Below are positions 9,119-18,930 of a stretch of 64,000 nt of DNA, piece by piece. The stretch's first letter is position 1; every line of letters begins with the position of its first letter. The position numbers and the translations under genes are program-made. This stretch comes from an uncultured Alphaproteobacteria bacterium (GTDB taxonomy: Bacteria; Pseudomonadota; Alphaproteobacteria; GCA-2731375), in assembly GCA_951812805.1 (NCBI GenBank), contig CATOSZ010000005.1, forward strand, positions 372,001-436,000, written 5' to 3'. The notes beneath the pieces were generated by a model. That model was given only the letters and a program-made list of their open reading frames with translations, ran no database searches and was not told the DNA's origin.

Positions 9119-9925
9119 ATGGCGAAACTCAACCCGCAGGAGATCGAGGCCTTCGCGCGCGACGGCTTCGTCAAGCCCAGCTACCGGCTGCCGCCGGCGG
9201 ACCGGGAGCTGTTGCACGCCCTGACCGACCGCCTGATCGCGGCGAACGGGCACATGGAGCCGGACGAGCCGAAGGCCTCGCCCCATGTCCCGGGCTCGGG
9301 CACGCAGGGCCTGAACTCGGAGCCGGACTGGCTGCGTATCGCCACCCACCCCGACATCGTCGAAATGGTCGCCGACCTCGTCGGGCCGGACATCGTGCTC
9401 TGGGGCTCGACGCTGTTCCACAAGCCGCCCGGCATGGGGCGTATCGTGCCCTGGCACCGCGACGGGCGCTATTGGCCAATCAAGCCGCTGACGACCACCT
9501 CGGTCTGGATCGCGGTCGAGGAGACGACGCTGGAGAACGGCTGCCTGCGTATCCTGCAAGGTTCCCACAACGCGCGGGAGATCGGCCGGCACTACCGCGA
9601 CCATGGCGACGGGGTCACCATCCCCGAGACGCTGGAGCCATCGGAGTATGACGAGGCGGACGCGGTCGACGTCACCTTGCAGGCCGGCGAAATGGTCATC
9701 TTCGACGTCTACTCGGCACACGGCTCGCTCGGCAATTTCAGCGACACCCGCCGGGTCGGCTATGCGCTCCGCTTCATGCCGGCGACGTCCCATTACGACC
9801 ATCACGACGTACCGATCGCCGATTCACGCGGCAGCGCCCATCACACCCGCCCCCTGCTCCTGGTCCACGGTGAGGATCGCAGCGGCGGTCGCAACGACTT
9901 CACCATCGGCCATCCGACGGCATGA
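9119..9925 (+). CDS. Phytanoyl-CoA dioxygenase family protein
   Basis: PWHRDGRYWPIKPLTTTSVWIAVEETTLENGCLRILQGSH ... HGSLGNFSDTRRVGYALRFMP. Confidence 0.85.
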   Translation: MAKLNPQEIEAFARDGFVKPSYRLPPADRELLHALTDRLIAANGHMEPDEPKASPHVPGSGTQGLNSEPDWLRIATHPDIVEMVADLVGPDIVLWGSTLFHKPPGMGRIVPWHRDGRYWPIKPLTTTSVWIAVEETTLENGCLRILQGSHNAREIGRHYRDHGDGVTIPETLEPSEYDEADAVDVTLQAGEMVIFDVYSAHGSLGNFSDTRRVGYALRFMPATSHYDHHDVPIADSRGSAHHTRPLLLVHGEDRSGGRNDFTIGHPTA

Positions 9926-10563
9926 CAGACCCGGCAGGCCATGGTTGGTTGAAACAAGGCAGTACGTCAGCCCCCGAGGTGCGTCGAAGCTACGACGACT
10001 GGGCGGGAACCTACGATGCCGACCTGGTCGAGTGGGACTATGAGGCGCCGGCGCAGGGCGCCGCGTTGCTGCGGGAGGCCGTAACGGCGGCGGGCACCAT
10101 CCTGGACGCGGGCTGCGGGACCGGCCTGGTCGGAAGCGCGTTGCGCGCCGCGGGCTTCACCGGCGTCATCGACGGGATCGACCTGTCGCCGACATCGCTC
10201 GACAAGGCCCGGGCCCGCAACATCTACCGCGACCTGCAGCCGGCCGATTTCCAAGACTTGCCGTTGGCCATCGGAGACGACGCCTATGACGCGCTGATCT
10301 GTATCGGCGTGCTGACCTATGTTCCCGACAGCGAGGCCATCCTCCGGGACTTCGCGCGCATCGTCCGCCAAGGCGGCATCGTCCTCGTCACCCAGCGCGA
10401 CGACCTGTTCCGGGAACGCGGCTTCGAAGCGACGATGCGCGGCCTGGTGGAGGCCGAGGTCTACGCGGCGGCGACCGCCACGGGGCCGAAGCCCTATCTT
10501 CCCGCCAACCCCGACTTCGCCGCGGACATCAATGTCATCTACGCGACGTTGACCGTGGCCTAG
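9922..10563 (+). CDS. Class I SAM-dependent methyltransferase
   Basis: TILDAGCGTGLVGSALRAAGFTGVIDGIDLS. Confidence 0.85.
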   Translation: MTDPAGHGWLKQGSTSAPEVRRSYDDWAGTYDADLVEWDYEAPAQGAALLREAVTAAGTILDAGCGTGLVGSALRAAGFTGVIDGIDLSPTSLDKARARNIYRDLQPADFQDLPLAIGDDAYDALICIGVLTYVPDSEAILRDFARIVRQGGIVLVTQRDDLFRERGFEATMRGLVEAEVYAAATATGPKPYLPANPDFAADINVIYATLTVA

Positions 10564-11549
10564 AGTTTCGACCGAGGGACCCTTTGTCGGTAGCGGCGAT
10601 AGGCTCGCCGCATAAGGCCGGTGAAGCCGTCGGGCATGAAGTAGATCACCAGCAGGATGAAGAACCCCGCCGGCGGCACGGCGAGCGCGGCCGGCAGGTT
10701 GGCGACGGTGGTCGGCAGGAACAGAATCAGAAAGCCGCCGATCAACGCGCCCCAGACCGAGCCGAAGCCCGCGGCGACGGCCCCGATCAGCAGCAGGAAC
10801 GAGAAGAACAGGCCGTAGGAATCCGGTGCGATGAAATCGTCCAGCAGTCCGGTCAACGCCCCGCCGACGCCGACATACATCGCCGATATGCCGAAGATGA
10901 CCGTCTTGAAGATCCGGACGTCGATGCCCGCCGCGGCCGCGGCGATCTCGTTGTCGCGGATCGCCGCGAGCGCCCGGCCGGAACGGCTTTGGACGAGATT
11001 GCCGGCGATCCAGAAGAACACAATCATCACCGCCAGCACGACGAAGTACCAATAGCGGTCCTCGCTCAGGTTCAACCAGGCCGGCGGTTCCGGCCGGTCG
11101 AAATAGATGCCGTTCACGCCGCCCGTCCAGGGCTGGAAAACATCCAGCTTCAGCAACTGCGGCAGGACCAGGGACGCCCCCCAGGTCAACAGGATCAGAT
11201 GCACCGTACCGAAGCGCAGCGCCGGCCACCCCAGCAGAAAGCCGGCGACGAACGTGACCGCCGCGGCGATCGGCACGGCGCTGTAGGCCGAAAGCCCGAA
11301 ACTGTTCATCGCAATCGCCGCGCTGTAGGCGCCGAGGGCGAAGAACGCGCCGTGACCGATCGAGATCTGGCCGCTCTGTCCGATCAGCAGATTGACGCCC
11401 AGCACCGCCACCGCCATGGCGCCGACGAGCGCCAGGCGATAGGTGCTGTAGCCTTCCAGCAGAAACGGCAACGCCACGGCGACGGCCAGGAAGACGGCGA
11501 AGCCGGTCCACTTCCAGCACCGTGGAACGGCGTCCGCATCAGCCTTCAC
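10560..11549 (-). CDS. Branched-chain amino acid ABC transporter permease (LivM type)
   Basis: GVNLLIGQSGQISIGHGAFFALGAYSAAIA ... SRSGRALAAIRDNEIAAAAAGI; multi-TM. Confidence 0.88.
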   Translation of the reverse strand: MKADADAVPRCWKWTGFAVFLAVAVALPFLLEGYSTYRLALVGAMAVAVLGVNLLIGQSGQISIGHGAFFALGAYSAAIAMNSFGLSAYSAVPIAAAVTFVAGFLLGWPALRFGTVHLILLTWGASLVLPQLLKLDVFQPWTGGVNGIYFDRPEPPAWLNLSEDRYWYFVVLAVMIVFFWIAGNLVQSRSGRALAAIRDNEIAAAAAGIDVRIFKTVIFGISAMYVGVGGALTGLLDDFIAPDSYGLFFSFLLLIGAVAAGFGSVWGALIGGFLILFLPTTVANLPAALAVPPAGFFILLVIYFMPDGFTGLMRRAYRRYRQRVPRSKL

Positions 11550-12030
11550 GCTGCAGATCCGCGGGCGAGATCGAAACGTTGAACTGAGCGCACCAGATCA
11601 CCACGCTCGGGTAGTCCGCCAGGTCGACACCGGCGGGAATGGTGTAGTTCTGGCTGCCCTCGAAAGCGCGCAGGCGGCCGAGGTCGACATACATCAAGCC
11701 GTCCAGGTCGCCGGTCGCGCGGATCTTCGCCTTCGGCACCAGGTAGACATGGAACTTGGGCCCGGGTCCGACCTTGAAGTCCCGGTCGAGATAGACGGTA
11801 CGTTCGTAGACCTGGACCTTGCCCTCACCGTAATGGATCGGGTCCGCCGGATTGGCGTGGATGAAGTCACCGCGCGCGACCAGCTTGGTCTTCTCAGCCG
11901 CCGTCAGAGATTCCATCGCCGGCGGCGGGGGAAAGACATAGGGGAAGGCGAAAAAGCCGACCGCGACGCCGAAGCCGGTGCCGAGCAGGCCCCCGATCAG
12001 AAACAAGGCGATGTTCTTCCACATGTCCAT
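11539..12030 (-). CDS. DM13 domain-containing protein with N-terminal TM anchor
   Basis: GDFIHANPADPIHYGEGKVQVYE ... GPKFHVYLVPKAKI ... VVIWCAQFNVSISPADL. Confidence 0.75.
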   Translation of the reverse strand: MDMWKNIALFLIGGLLGTGFGVAVGFFAFPYVFPPPPAMESLTAAEKTKLVARGDFIHANPADPIHYGEGKVQVYERTVYLDRDFKVGPGPKFHVYLVPKAKIRATGDLDGLMYVDLGRLRAFEGSQNYTIPAGVDLADYPSVVIWCAQFNVSISPADLQREG

Positions 12031-12101
12031 CTCCGCGCGCTGTCCTCGAATGGCGGCGCACCCTATCATCGCCCCGCACACGAGGGGAGAAGGAGAGCGA
12101 C

Positions 12102-12992
12102 ATGGACATGACGATGGGCCGCCGGCTGCGCGACCTTCTGGCGTCGGGCACGTTTCTACACCTGCCTTCGGTCTATGATCCGATCTCCGCACGCCTGGTC
12201 CAACAGGCCGGCTTCGAGGCGAGCTATGTCGGCGGCTACGTCACCGGCGCCAGCCGCGCGATCACGGAGCCGTTGCTGACCATGACCGAGCAGGTGGCGG
12301 TGGCCGAGGCGGCGGCGGCCAGCGTCGACATTCCCATGCTGGCGGATGCCGGCGCCGGGTTCGGCGAACCGCTGCACACCATGCGCACGGTGCGCGCCTT
12401 CCACGCGGCGGGCATCGCCGGCATCCATATCGAGGACCAGCTCTATCCCAAGCGCGCGCACTATCACAAATACCAGGTGCACGGCATTCCGCTGGACGAG
12501 TTCGTCACCAAGATCCGCTATGCCTGCCGCGCCCGCGACGAGGTCGATCCCGACTTCGTCATCATCGCCCGCACCGATACCTGCCGCGAGTTCGGCCTGG
12601 ACGAAGCGGTGCCCCGGATCAATCGCGCCGCCGAAGCGGGCGCCGACATGGGCCTGCTGTTTCCCCGCGACGCGGACGAGGCCGCCGCCGCGCCCGGTCT
12701 CTGCGACGTGCCCCTCGTCTATGTGCAGAGCCGCGGCAACCGCGACGGCCGCCCGCTGTTTTCCCGGGACGAGCTCAGGGACATGGGCTATGTCGCCATG
12801 ATCGACGCGCAGGTCGTGCTCGCCACCGCCTTCGCGGCCCAGCGCGACATGCTGACGGAACTGCGCGAACGCGGCGACGTCTCCGGCCTCTCGCCCGCGG
12901 ACTTCCTGCGCGCACGCCAGGAGATCGAGGATCTCATCGGCCTCGACGACCATTACCAAATCGAGGCGGAAACGGTGGAACGGGACGACTGA
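12102..12992 (+). CDS. Isocitrate lyase/PEP mutase family protein
   Basis: PSVYDPISARLVQQAGFEASYVGGY ... GIAGIHIEDQLYPKRAHYHK ... IIARTDTC. Confidence 0.85.
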   Translation: MDMTMGRRLRDLLASGTFLHLPSVYDPISARLVQQAGFEASYVGGYVTGASRAITEPLLTMTEQVAVAEAAAASVDIPMLADAGAGFGEPLHTMRTVRAFHAAGIAGIHIEDQLYPKRAHYHKYQVHGIPLDEFVTKIRYACRARDEVDPDFVIIARTDTCREFGLDEAVPRINRAAEAGADMGLLFPRDADEAAAAPGLCDVPLVYVQSRGNRDGRPLFSRDELRDMGYVAMIDAQVVLATAFAAQRDMLTELRERGDVSGLSPADFLRARQEIEDLIGLDDHYQIEAETVERDD

Positions 12993-14225
12993 CTAGCTGT
13001 TGCGGCGCAGCTCCTGGGCGACGCGCCGGGCGACGATGTCGATATCCGCATCGCGCAGGCAGATCGGGGCAAAGCCGACGATGCCGTCGCCCACCTGGCT
13101 ATTGTCGGCATGCACCGAGGGCTCGCCCGCCGCCAGCCGGTTCAACAGCGCCATGGCGTCGAAGCCGGCCGCCGCCTCGTCGAGGCGCAGGCGCACGCCG
13201 GCCATGCCCGGGCGGTAGCTGTCGGGGACGAGCGTCACCTCGGCGTGCGGCAGGTCCGCCAGTGCGTCGCGCAGCGCTTCCGCCCGGGCCGTCCAGCGTG
13301 CCTCCCGCGCCGCATCGCCCTCCGCGATGAACCGGCGCAGCGCCACCAGCAGGCCCACTACCTCCTCCCGTCCGACCTTGCAGGGCCGTCCGATGCCATG
13401 CTGCGGCAGGCCCGGTAGGCGCGACTTGTCGAGGAAGGCCGGCGGCGGGTTCCACTGCGCGAAGTGGATGTCGGTGTCGAGATGCTGCAATGCCGCGGCC
13501 TGGATCAGGTCCCGCCGCCCGGCGAGGATGCCGGAGGCTTGCGGGCCGCCCAACGCCTTGCCACCGCTGAAGACGACGAGGTCGGCACCCTCGGCGATGA
13601 AGCGGCGCAAGTTGGCCGCCGGCGGCAGCTGGGCGGCGGCGTCGACGATTACCGGCACGCCCCGGGCCCGGGCTACGGCGACGACGTCCGGCAGGGAGGG
13701 TTGGCTGTGCGGCTGCGCGACGTAGAGCACGGCGGCCGTGCGCGCGTCGATCGCGGCCTCGATCTCCCAGGCTTCCGTATCGCGCACGCCGGCGCCGGCG
13801 AAGCGGTCGGCGAGGCCGACCTCGACCAGCCTCACCCCGCAGGTGCGCACCGCATGGTCGTAGAAGTTGCGGTGGCTGCGGGCGACGACGACCCGGTTGG
13901 CCATGCCGCGGGTGTCCGGCAGCCGGTTCATCCGCGCCGGATCGAGCCCGGTGACAGCGGCCGCGGTACCGAGCAGCAGCCCGGCCGCCGCGCCCGAGGT
14001 GACATAGCCCGCCTCGGCCCCGGTCGCCTCGGCAATGATCTCGCTGGCGCGGGCCTGCAGGACGGTCATGTCGACCGGGGTGCGCGAAGCCTCCGCCATC
14101 GCCTCGACCACTTCCGGCGCCAACAGCGCGCCCGAGAGACGGGTCGCCGTCCCCTTGGCGTTGATGATGGTGGGTATGCCCAACCGTTCGAAAACATCGC
14201 CCATAGTCGCCTTCTCCCTGGCCAA
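12993..14225 (-). CDS. SelA-like PLP-dependent enzyme (D-glucosaminate-6-P ammonia lyase-like)
   Basis: IINAKGTATRLSGALLAPEVVEAM ... GADLVVFSGGKALGGPQASGILAGRRDLI (Schiff-base Lys). Confidence 0.75.
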   Translation of the reverse strand: MAREKATMGDVFERLGIPTIINAKGTATRLSGALLAPEVVEAMAEASRTPVDMTVLQARASEIIAEATGAEAGYVTSGAAAGLLLGTAAAVTGLDPARMNRLPDTRGMANRVVVARSHRNFYDHAVRTCGVRLVEVGLADRFAGAGVRDTEAWEIEAAIDARTAAVLYVAQPHSQPSLPDVVAVARARGVPVIVDAAAQLPPAANLRRFIAEGADLVVFSGGKALGGPQASGILAGRRDLIQAAALQHLDTDIHFAQWNPPPAFLDKSRLPGLPQHGIGRPCKVGREEVVGLLVALRRFIAEGDAAREARWTARAEALRDALADLPHAEVTLVPDSYRPGMAGVRLRLDEAAAGFDAMALLNRLAAGEPSVHADNSQVGDGIVGFAPICLRDADIDIVARRVAQELRRNS

Positions 14226-14282
14226 GCTTCATCGCGCGCTGTCAGAATAGGCGGATCGGCGCAATACGGTAAGGAACAGCCC

Positions 14283-15407
14283 ATGGTGGTGGTGCAACGC
14301 TCGGCCTTCACATTACTGCTTTTGCTCTTGCTGTCGGTCGCCGCGACGGCGCAGACGTTCGACTCGCGCCACTACAAGCTTCGCGTCGTCACCGTGGCGG
14401 AAGGGCTGGAGTCCCCCTGGGGCCTCGCCTTCCTGCCGGACGGTAGCATGCTGGTGAGCGAGCGGGACGGCCCGGTCCGTGCGGTCGGTAGGGATGGAAC
14501 GTTCGGCCCGCGCCTCGAGGGCCTGCCCCGGGTCGAAGCTTCCGGCCAGGGCGGCATGCTGGACGTAGCGCTGCACCCGGACTTCGCCGGCAATCGCTTG
14601 GTCTATCTTTCCTATGCCGAACCCGGTTCCGGCGGGGCGGGCACCGCCGTCGCGCGCGGCCGGCTGGATGCGGCGGCCACCCGGCTCGACGACCTGCAGG
14701 TGATCTTTCGCCAGCACCCGAAGAGCCGGGGCGGCCGGCACTTCGGCTCCCGCCTGGTGTTCGCGCGGGACGGCAGCCTCTTCATCACCATCGGCGAGCG
14801 GGGTGAGCGCCAACGCACCCAGGACTTCACCATCAACCGCGGCCAGGTGATCCGGCTGCACGATGACGGCCGGGTGCCGGCCGACAATCCCTTCGTCGGC
14901 GTGGCCGGCCGCCGGGCGGAAGTCTGGAGCTACGGCCACCGCAACCCGCAGGGCGCTGCCCTTCATCCCGAAAGCGGCAAGCTCTGGCTGCACGAACACG
15001 GCGCTGCCGGCGGCGACGAGGTGAACGTGCCGCTCGCGGGACGCAATTACGGCTGGCCGGTGATCGCCTACGGCCGCCACTATTCCGGCGGCCGGATCGG
15101 TGTCGGCACCGAGGCCGAGGGCATGGAACAGCCGGTCTACTATTGGGACCCGTCCATCGCCCCCTCCGGCATGGCCTTCTATACGGGCGACAAGTTTCCG
15201 CGCTGGCGCGGCAGCCTGCTCGTCGGCGCCCTGAAAAATCGTCTGCTGGCGCGCCTCAGCCTCGACGGGGAACATGTCGTGGCCGAGGAACGCCTGCTCG
15301 GCGGCCTCGGTGAGCGGATCCGCGACGTCCGTCAGGGTCCGGACGGTTTCGTCTACCTGCTGACGGATTCGGACGAGGGTCGGATCCTCAGGGTCGAACC
15401 GCGCTGA
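14283..15407 (+). CDS. PQQ-dependent sugar dehydrogenase (secreted)
   Basis: Signal peptide; LESPWGLAFLPDGSMLVSERDG ... EVWSYGHRNPQGAALHPESGKLWLHEHGAAGGDEVN. Confidence 0.9.
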   Translation: MVVVQRSAFTLLLLLLLSVAATAQTFDSRHYKLRVVTVAEGLESPWGLAFLPDGSMLVSERDGPVRAVGRDGTFGPRLEGLPRVEASGQGGMLDVALHPDFAGNRLVYLSYAEPGSGGAGTAVARGRLDAAATRLDDLQVIFRQHPKSRGGRHFGSRLVFARDGSLFITIGERGERQRTQDFTINRGQVIRLHDDGRVPADNPFVGVAGRRAEVWSYGHRNPQGAALHPESGKLWLHEHGAAGGDEVNVPLAGRNYGWPVIAYGRHYSGGRIGVGTEAEGMEQPVYYWDPSIAPSGMAFYTGDKFPRWRGSLLVGALKNRLLARLSLDGEHVVAEERLLGGLGERIRDVRQGPDGFVYLLTDSDEGRILRVEPR

Positions 15408-15414
15408 CACGGCC

Positions 15415-16332
15415 ATGGCCCGCGTGCTCTGTCTCGGCCTGGTCGCCGCCGATTTCGTCCTCGGCCTGGAAACACTGCCGCGCCGGGCGGAGAAGTATCG
15501 CGCGCAAACGGCCCGCCTCGATATCGGTGGTGCTGCCCGCATGGCCAGCGCCGTCGCCGCCCTCGGCGGTGAGGCCGTGCTGGCCGGCCGGATCGGCGAC
15601 GACGATCTCGGCACCCTGCTGCGCACCCGCCTCGTCGCGCGCGGCGTCGATTGCCGGGCCCTCCACGCGGTCGGCGGCGCGGGGACGCCCTTCACCTCGA
15701 TCCTGGTCGACGGCGCCGGCGAGCGGCAGATCGTCAACTACCGCGACGCGGCATTGCATGGCGACGTGGCGGGATTGGCGCCGCATCTCGCCGGCGTCGA
15801 TGCCATCCTGTCCGATACCCGCTGGCCCGCCGGTGCGGAAGCTGCCATGAACCGGGCCCAGGCCGACGACATCCCCGGCGTCATGGACGGCGAAGCCCCG
15901 ACCGGCGTTGCCCGGGCGGCTCTCGCAGCGGCGAGCCACGTCGCCTTTTCGCAGCAAGGCCTGCGTGATTTTCTGGATGGAAGCGACGATATCGCGGCGG
16001 CGGATTCCCAACTGTCGGGACTGGTCGCGGTGACCGAGGGCGAGGCGGGCGTTCGCTGGCACGCCGGCGGGGAAACACACCGAAGTCCCGGCTTCACCGT
16101 AACCGCGCACGACAGCCTGGGCGCCGGCGATGTCTGGCACGCCGCCTTCGCCCTGGCGCTGGCGGAAGGCCAGGCTGTGGCGACGGCGATGCGCTTCGCC
16201 AACGCCGCCGGCGCCCTCGCCGTCGCGCGCACCGGCGGGCCGGACGGGCTGCCCGAGCGCGACGCGGTGTCGGCATTGCTTGCGCGCGGTGAAACGCCGA
16301 GGATCGAGGTCGAGAACGGCACGGGGGATTGA
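15415..16332 (+). CDS. PfkB-family carbohydrate kinase
   Basis: GGAARMASAVAALGGEAVLAGRIGDDDLG ... DSLGAGDVWHAAFALALAEG. Confidence 0.85.
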   Translation: MARVLCLGLVAADFVLGLETLPRRAEKYRAQTARLDIGGAARMASAVAALGGEAVLAGRIGDDDLGTLLRTRLVARGVDCRALHAVGGAGTPFTSILVDGAGERQIVNYRDAALHGDVAGLAPHLAGVDAILSDTRWPAGAEAAMNRAQADDIPGVMDGEAPTGVARAALAAASHVAFSQQGLRDFLDGSDDIAAADSQLSGLVAVTEGEAGVRWHAGGETHRSPGFTVTAHDSLGAGDVWHAAFALALAEGQAVATAMRFANAAGALAVARTGGPDGLPERDAVSALLARGETPRIEVENGTGD

Positions 16333-16335
16333 GAC

Positions 16336-17145
16336 ATGCGGTTGGACGGCAAGGTGGCGATCATCATGGGCGCGGGCCAGGGCCCCGGCGACGGCAGCGC
16401 CATCGGCAACGGCCGGGCGACGGCCCTGTTGTTCGCGCGCGAGGGCGCCCGGGTCGCCTGCGTCGATCGTTCTATGGAGTCGGCCGCCGAGACCGTGGCG
16501 ATGATCGAGGCCGAGGGCGGCACGGCCCTGGCGCTTGCCGCCGACGTCACGGACGAAGCTGCGGTGGCCAAGGTGATCGAACAGAGCCATGCGGCCTGGG
16601 GCGCCCTCGACATCCTGCACAACAACGTCGGCATCAGCGTCGAGGGCGGCGATTGCCCATTGGAGGAGGTCGACGAGGCGCGCTTTCACCGCATCATGGA
16701 CGTCAACCTGCTCGGCACCATGTATGCCTGCAAGCATGCCGTGCCGATCATGCGGGCGGCCGGCGGCGGGGCGATCGTCAACATCTCCTCGGCCTCCGTC
16801 GGCTGGACCGGCCATCCGACCGTGCTCTACACCGCGTCGAAAGCGGCGATGGTGACCTTCACGCGTCAGCTGGCGCTCAGCCACGCCGATGCCGGCGTGC
16901 GCGCCAACGCCATTCTGCCGGGCCTGATGGACACGCCCATGGCCGTCGACCGCCGCGCCGCCATAACAGGCGAACCGCGCGCCGCGATCGCCGCCGAGCG
17001 CGATGCCAAAGTGCCGCTCCGCAACCGGATGGGCACCGGCTGGGACGTGGCCCACGCGGCCCTCTTCCTCGCCTCCGACGAGGCCGGCTTCATCACCGGC
17101 GCCGCCCTCCCCGTCGACGGCGGCTCGCTTGCCCGGGTTGGATAG
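16336..17145 (+). CDS. SDR family oxidoreductase with extended glycine loop
   Basis: KVAIIMGAGQGPGDGSAIGNGRATALLF; NNVGISVEGGD; YTASKAAMVTFTRQ; ITGAALPVDGGS. Confidence 0.88.
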   Translation: MRLDGKVAIIMGAGQGPGDGSAIGNGRATALLFAREGARVACVDRSMESAAETVAMIEAEGGTALALAADVTDEAAVAKVIEQSHAAWGALDILHNNVGISVEGGDCPLEEVDEARFHRIMDVNLLGTMYACKHAVPIMRAAGGGAIVNISSASVGWTGHPTVLYTASKAAMVTFTRQLALSHADAGVRANAILPGLMDTPMAVDRRAAITGEPRAAIAAERDAKVPLRNRMGTGWDVAHAALFLASDEAGFITGAALPVDGGSLARVG

Positions 17146-17231
17146 TTGCGGGCAGCTTGAAGTTTCTGTCGGACAGGCCGTCCCTGCGACATGCGGCCTA
17201 CACTACCGGAGCTTCTCTCCGTCATGTTTTC

Positions 17232-18917
17232 CTACTGCGTCTCGCTCTTCGTGAGCGTGAAGTGCAGGAGTTCGCGACTCGAGAGTTCTATACCCACGAC
17301 GTCATGCTTAGATCCTTGGAAGAACCAGATATCGGTCTCGTCGCCCGTGACTTCGCCGCGACCGATGCCGCCGTACTTCAGGATATTGCTCGTTGCGCCC
17401 GTATCGGACGGTACCCCGTCAACGGTCTTTTCGGCCGCAATCTTGCCGAGGGCATCTAGAGGACAATCTTCCAAAAGGTTTCGTCCCAAGCGGGCGAGCC
17501 TGAGCGTATAGGCGTATTTGCCGGGATCGCCATAGCTATGCGTTACCGCTATCTCCCATACGCCCTCATCCGACAAGGCTTGGCGAACTCGATCCCGGTG
17601 CGTCGCATCCGTATTCATAGCCCAGACCATGAGTGCGCTCAGCCCACCGACCGCGATCAGAACCCAGAAGTACGCTGAAAATCCATATCCGCCGAGGCTG
17701 CGAAAGATGCCTTTGCCGAGGCCCCAGCCGATGAGCACGACATAGATTGTAAGAAGGATGTAGGGAATTGCGCCTCGGTTCCTACGATCCTCATCACTGA
17801 GGTCGTCCGTCAGGATCGACGAGCCGCTATCCGCATGCTGTATATCTATCCACCAATAAGAATATCCTCCTTCGGGCCGGGCTTCCTCCATGCCGAGAGC
17901 CTCGGCCAGAAGATGTATACGATCGCCCTCTATACCATCGAAAGAGAAGAATACCGTCTGGCTTTCCGAGAGCTTTCCGACGACGGCTTCACCGAGTTTT
18001 ATCTTGCCACCGTCCAAAGGTGCATCGCCCGACGTGCCCGTCACGACATCAAAATAGCGGGCAGTAGCACAGGTGACGCCCTTGTCCGTAGATTTCGAGA
18101 GTGAAATCTTGTAAGTGCCTCGTCCCTTGTTTTTATCGTCGGACGTCAATGTGATGTGGTACTTATCGGTGCTCGGCAATCGATAGTCACGAATGTACTC
18201 GGAATCGATGAACACGCGTCGTCCATCGAACCCACCTCCAAACGCACTGACCAGAAAGTTCACTGCAAATCCCGCCGCAACGGCGGTGGCCACGAGCGCT
18301 GCCATCGACACTCCGATCGATGTACCTCGCTGTTTTGCGAAAAGCTGTATCTCGACGATAACGAACCAGACCAAGAGCGCCACACAAAGCACCACGAGCG
18401 CGCTGTCGGCGATGACGCGCACCGGCGAGGGTTCGAGCGCCCGGCTGGCGCTGTAAAAGCCGAACGAAAACACGGAGAGCGTCAGCGGCGCGCAATAGCA
18501 GCACTGGATGTAGAGTACCCGCCTGAGCCATTCGCCGGTGACTTGCGTTTTACGACTGGCATGGGTGACCAGGCCCAGAAACAGTGGCAGCAGGAGGAAG
18601 CCCATCGCCGCGGCGACACCCTGCGGGCCCTGCAAGGCTTTGAGCAGCTTGTCCTGCACTTCCACGAACGTATGATCCGCCGAAACGACGAGATCCATGA
18701 GGAAGAACATTACCGCGGAGCAGACGAGGAAAAGCAGGACGGGAGAGATATAACCGTCGAACCGTTCCGTGCTTTTCGAGAGCTCGCGCTCGACGAATTC
18801 CGGGACGTCACCCGGGTTCTCGAGGATCATCCGCAAAGTTCGCGGAATGAGTAGGATCCACATTACGAAGTCGACGACGAGCTTCTCAATGCCTTCGAGA
18901 ATGCTGACGATGTTCAT
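17232..18917 (-). CDS. Integral membrane protein (Yip1-like N-terminal region) with two PPC-like extracytoplasmic segments
   Basis: Multiple hydrophobic helices; two periplasmic segments, each ending in a G..(x)..VFFSFDGIEGDRIHL / DIWFFQGSKHDVVGIEL pattern. Confidence 0.6.
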   Translation of the reverse strand: MNIVSILEGIEKLVVDFVMWILLIPRTLRMILENPGDVPEFVERELSKSTERFDGYISPVLLFLVCSAVMFFLMDLVVSADHTFVEVQDKLLKALQGPQGVAAAMGFLLLPLFLGLVTHASRKTQVTGEWLRRVLYIQCCYCAPLTLSVFSFGFYSASRALEPSPVRVIADSALVVLCVALLVWFVIVEIQLFAKQRGTSIGVSMAALVATAVAAGFAVNFLVSAFGGGFDGRRVFIDSEYIRDYRLPSTDKYHITLTSDDKNKGRGTYKISLSKSTDKGVTCATARYFDVVTGTSGDAPLDGGKIKLGEAVVGKLSESQTVFFSFDGIEGDRIHLLAEALGMEEARPEGGYSYWWIDIQHADSGSSILTDDLSDEDRRNRGAIPYILLTIYVVLIGWGLGKGIFRSLGGYGFSAYFWVLIAVGGLSALMVWAMNTDATHRDRVRQALSDEGVWEIAVTHSYGDPGKYAYTLRLARLGRNLLEDCPLDALGKIAAEKTVDGVPSDTGATSNILKYGGIGRGEVTGDETDIWFFQGSKHDVVGIELSSRELLHFTLTKSETQ

Positions 18918-18930
18918 GGCAACTCGGTCG

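Noticed and set aside
13464-14282. N-terminal extension of the sugar dehydrogenase ORF (13464..15407)
   Set aside because: Overlaps the SelA-like gene on the other strand; the real start with signal peptide is at 14283.
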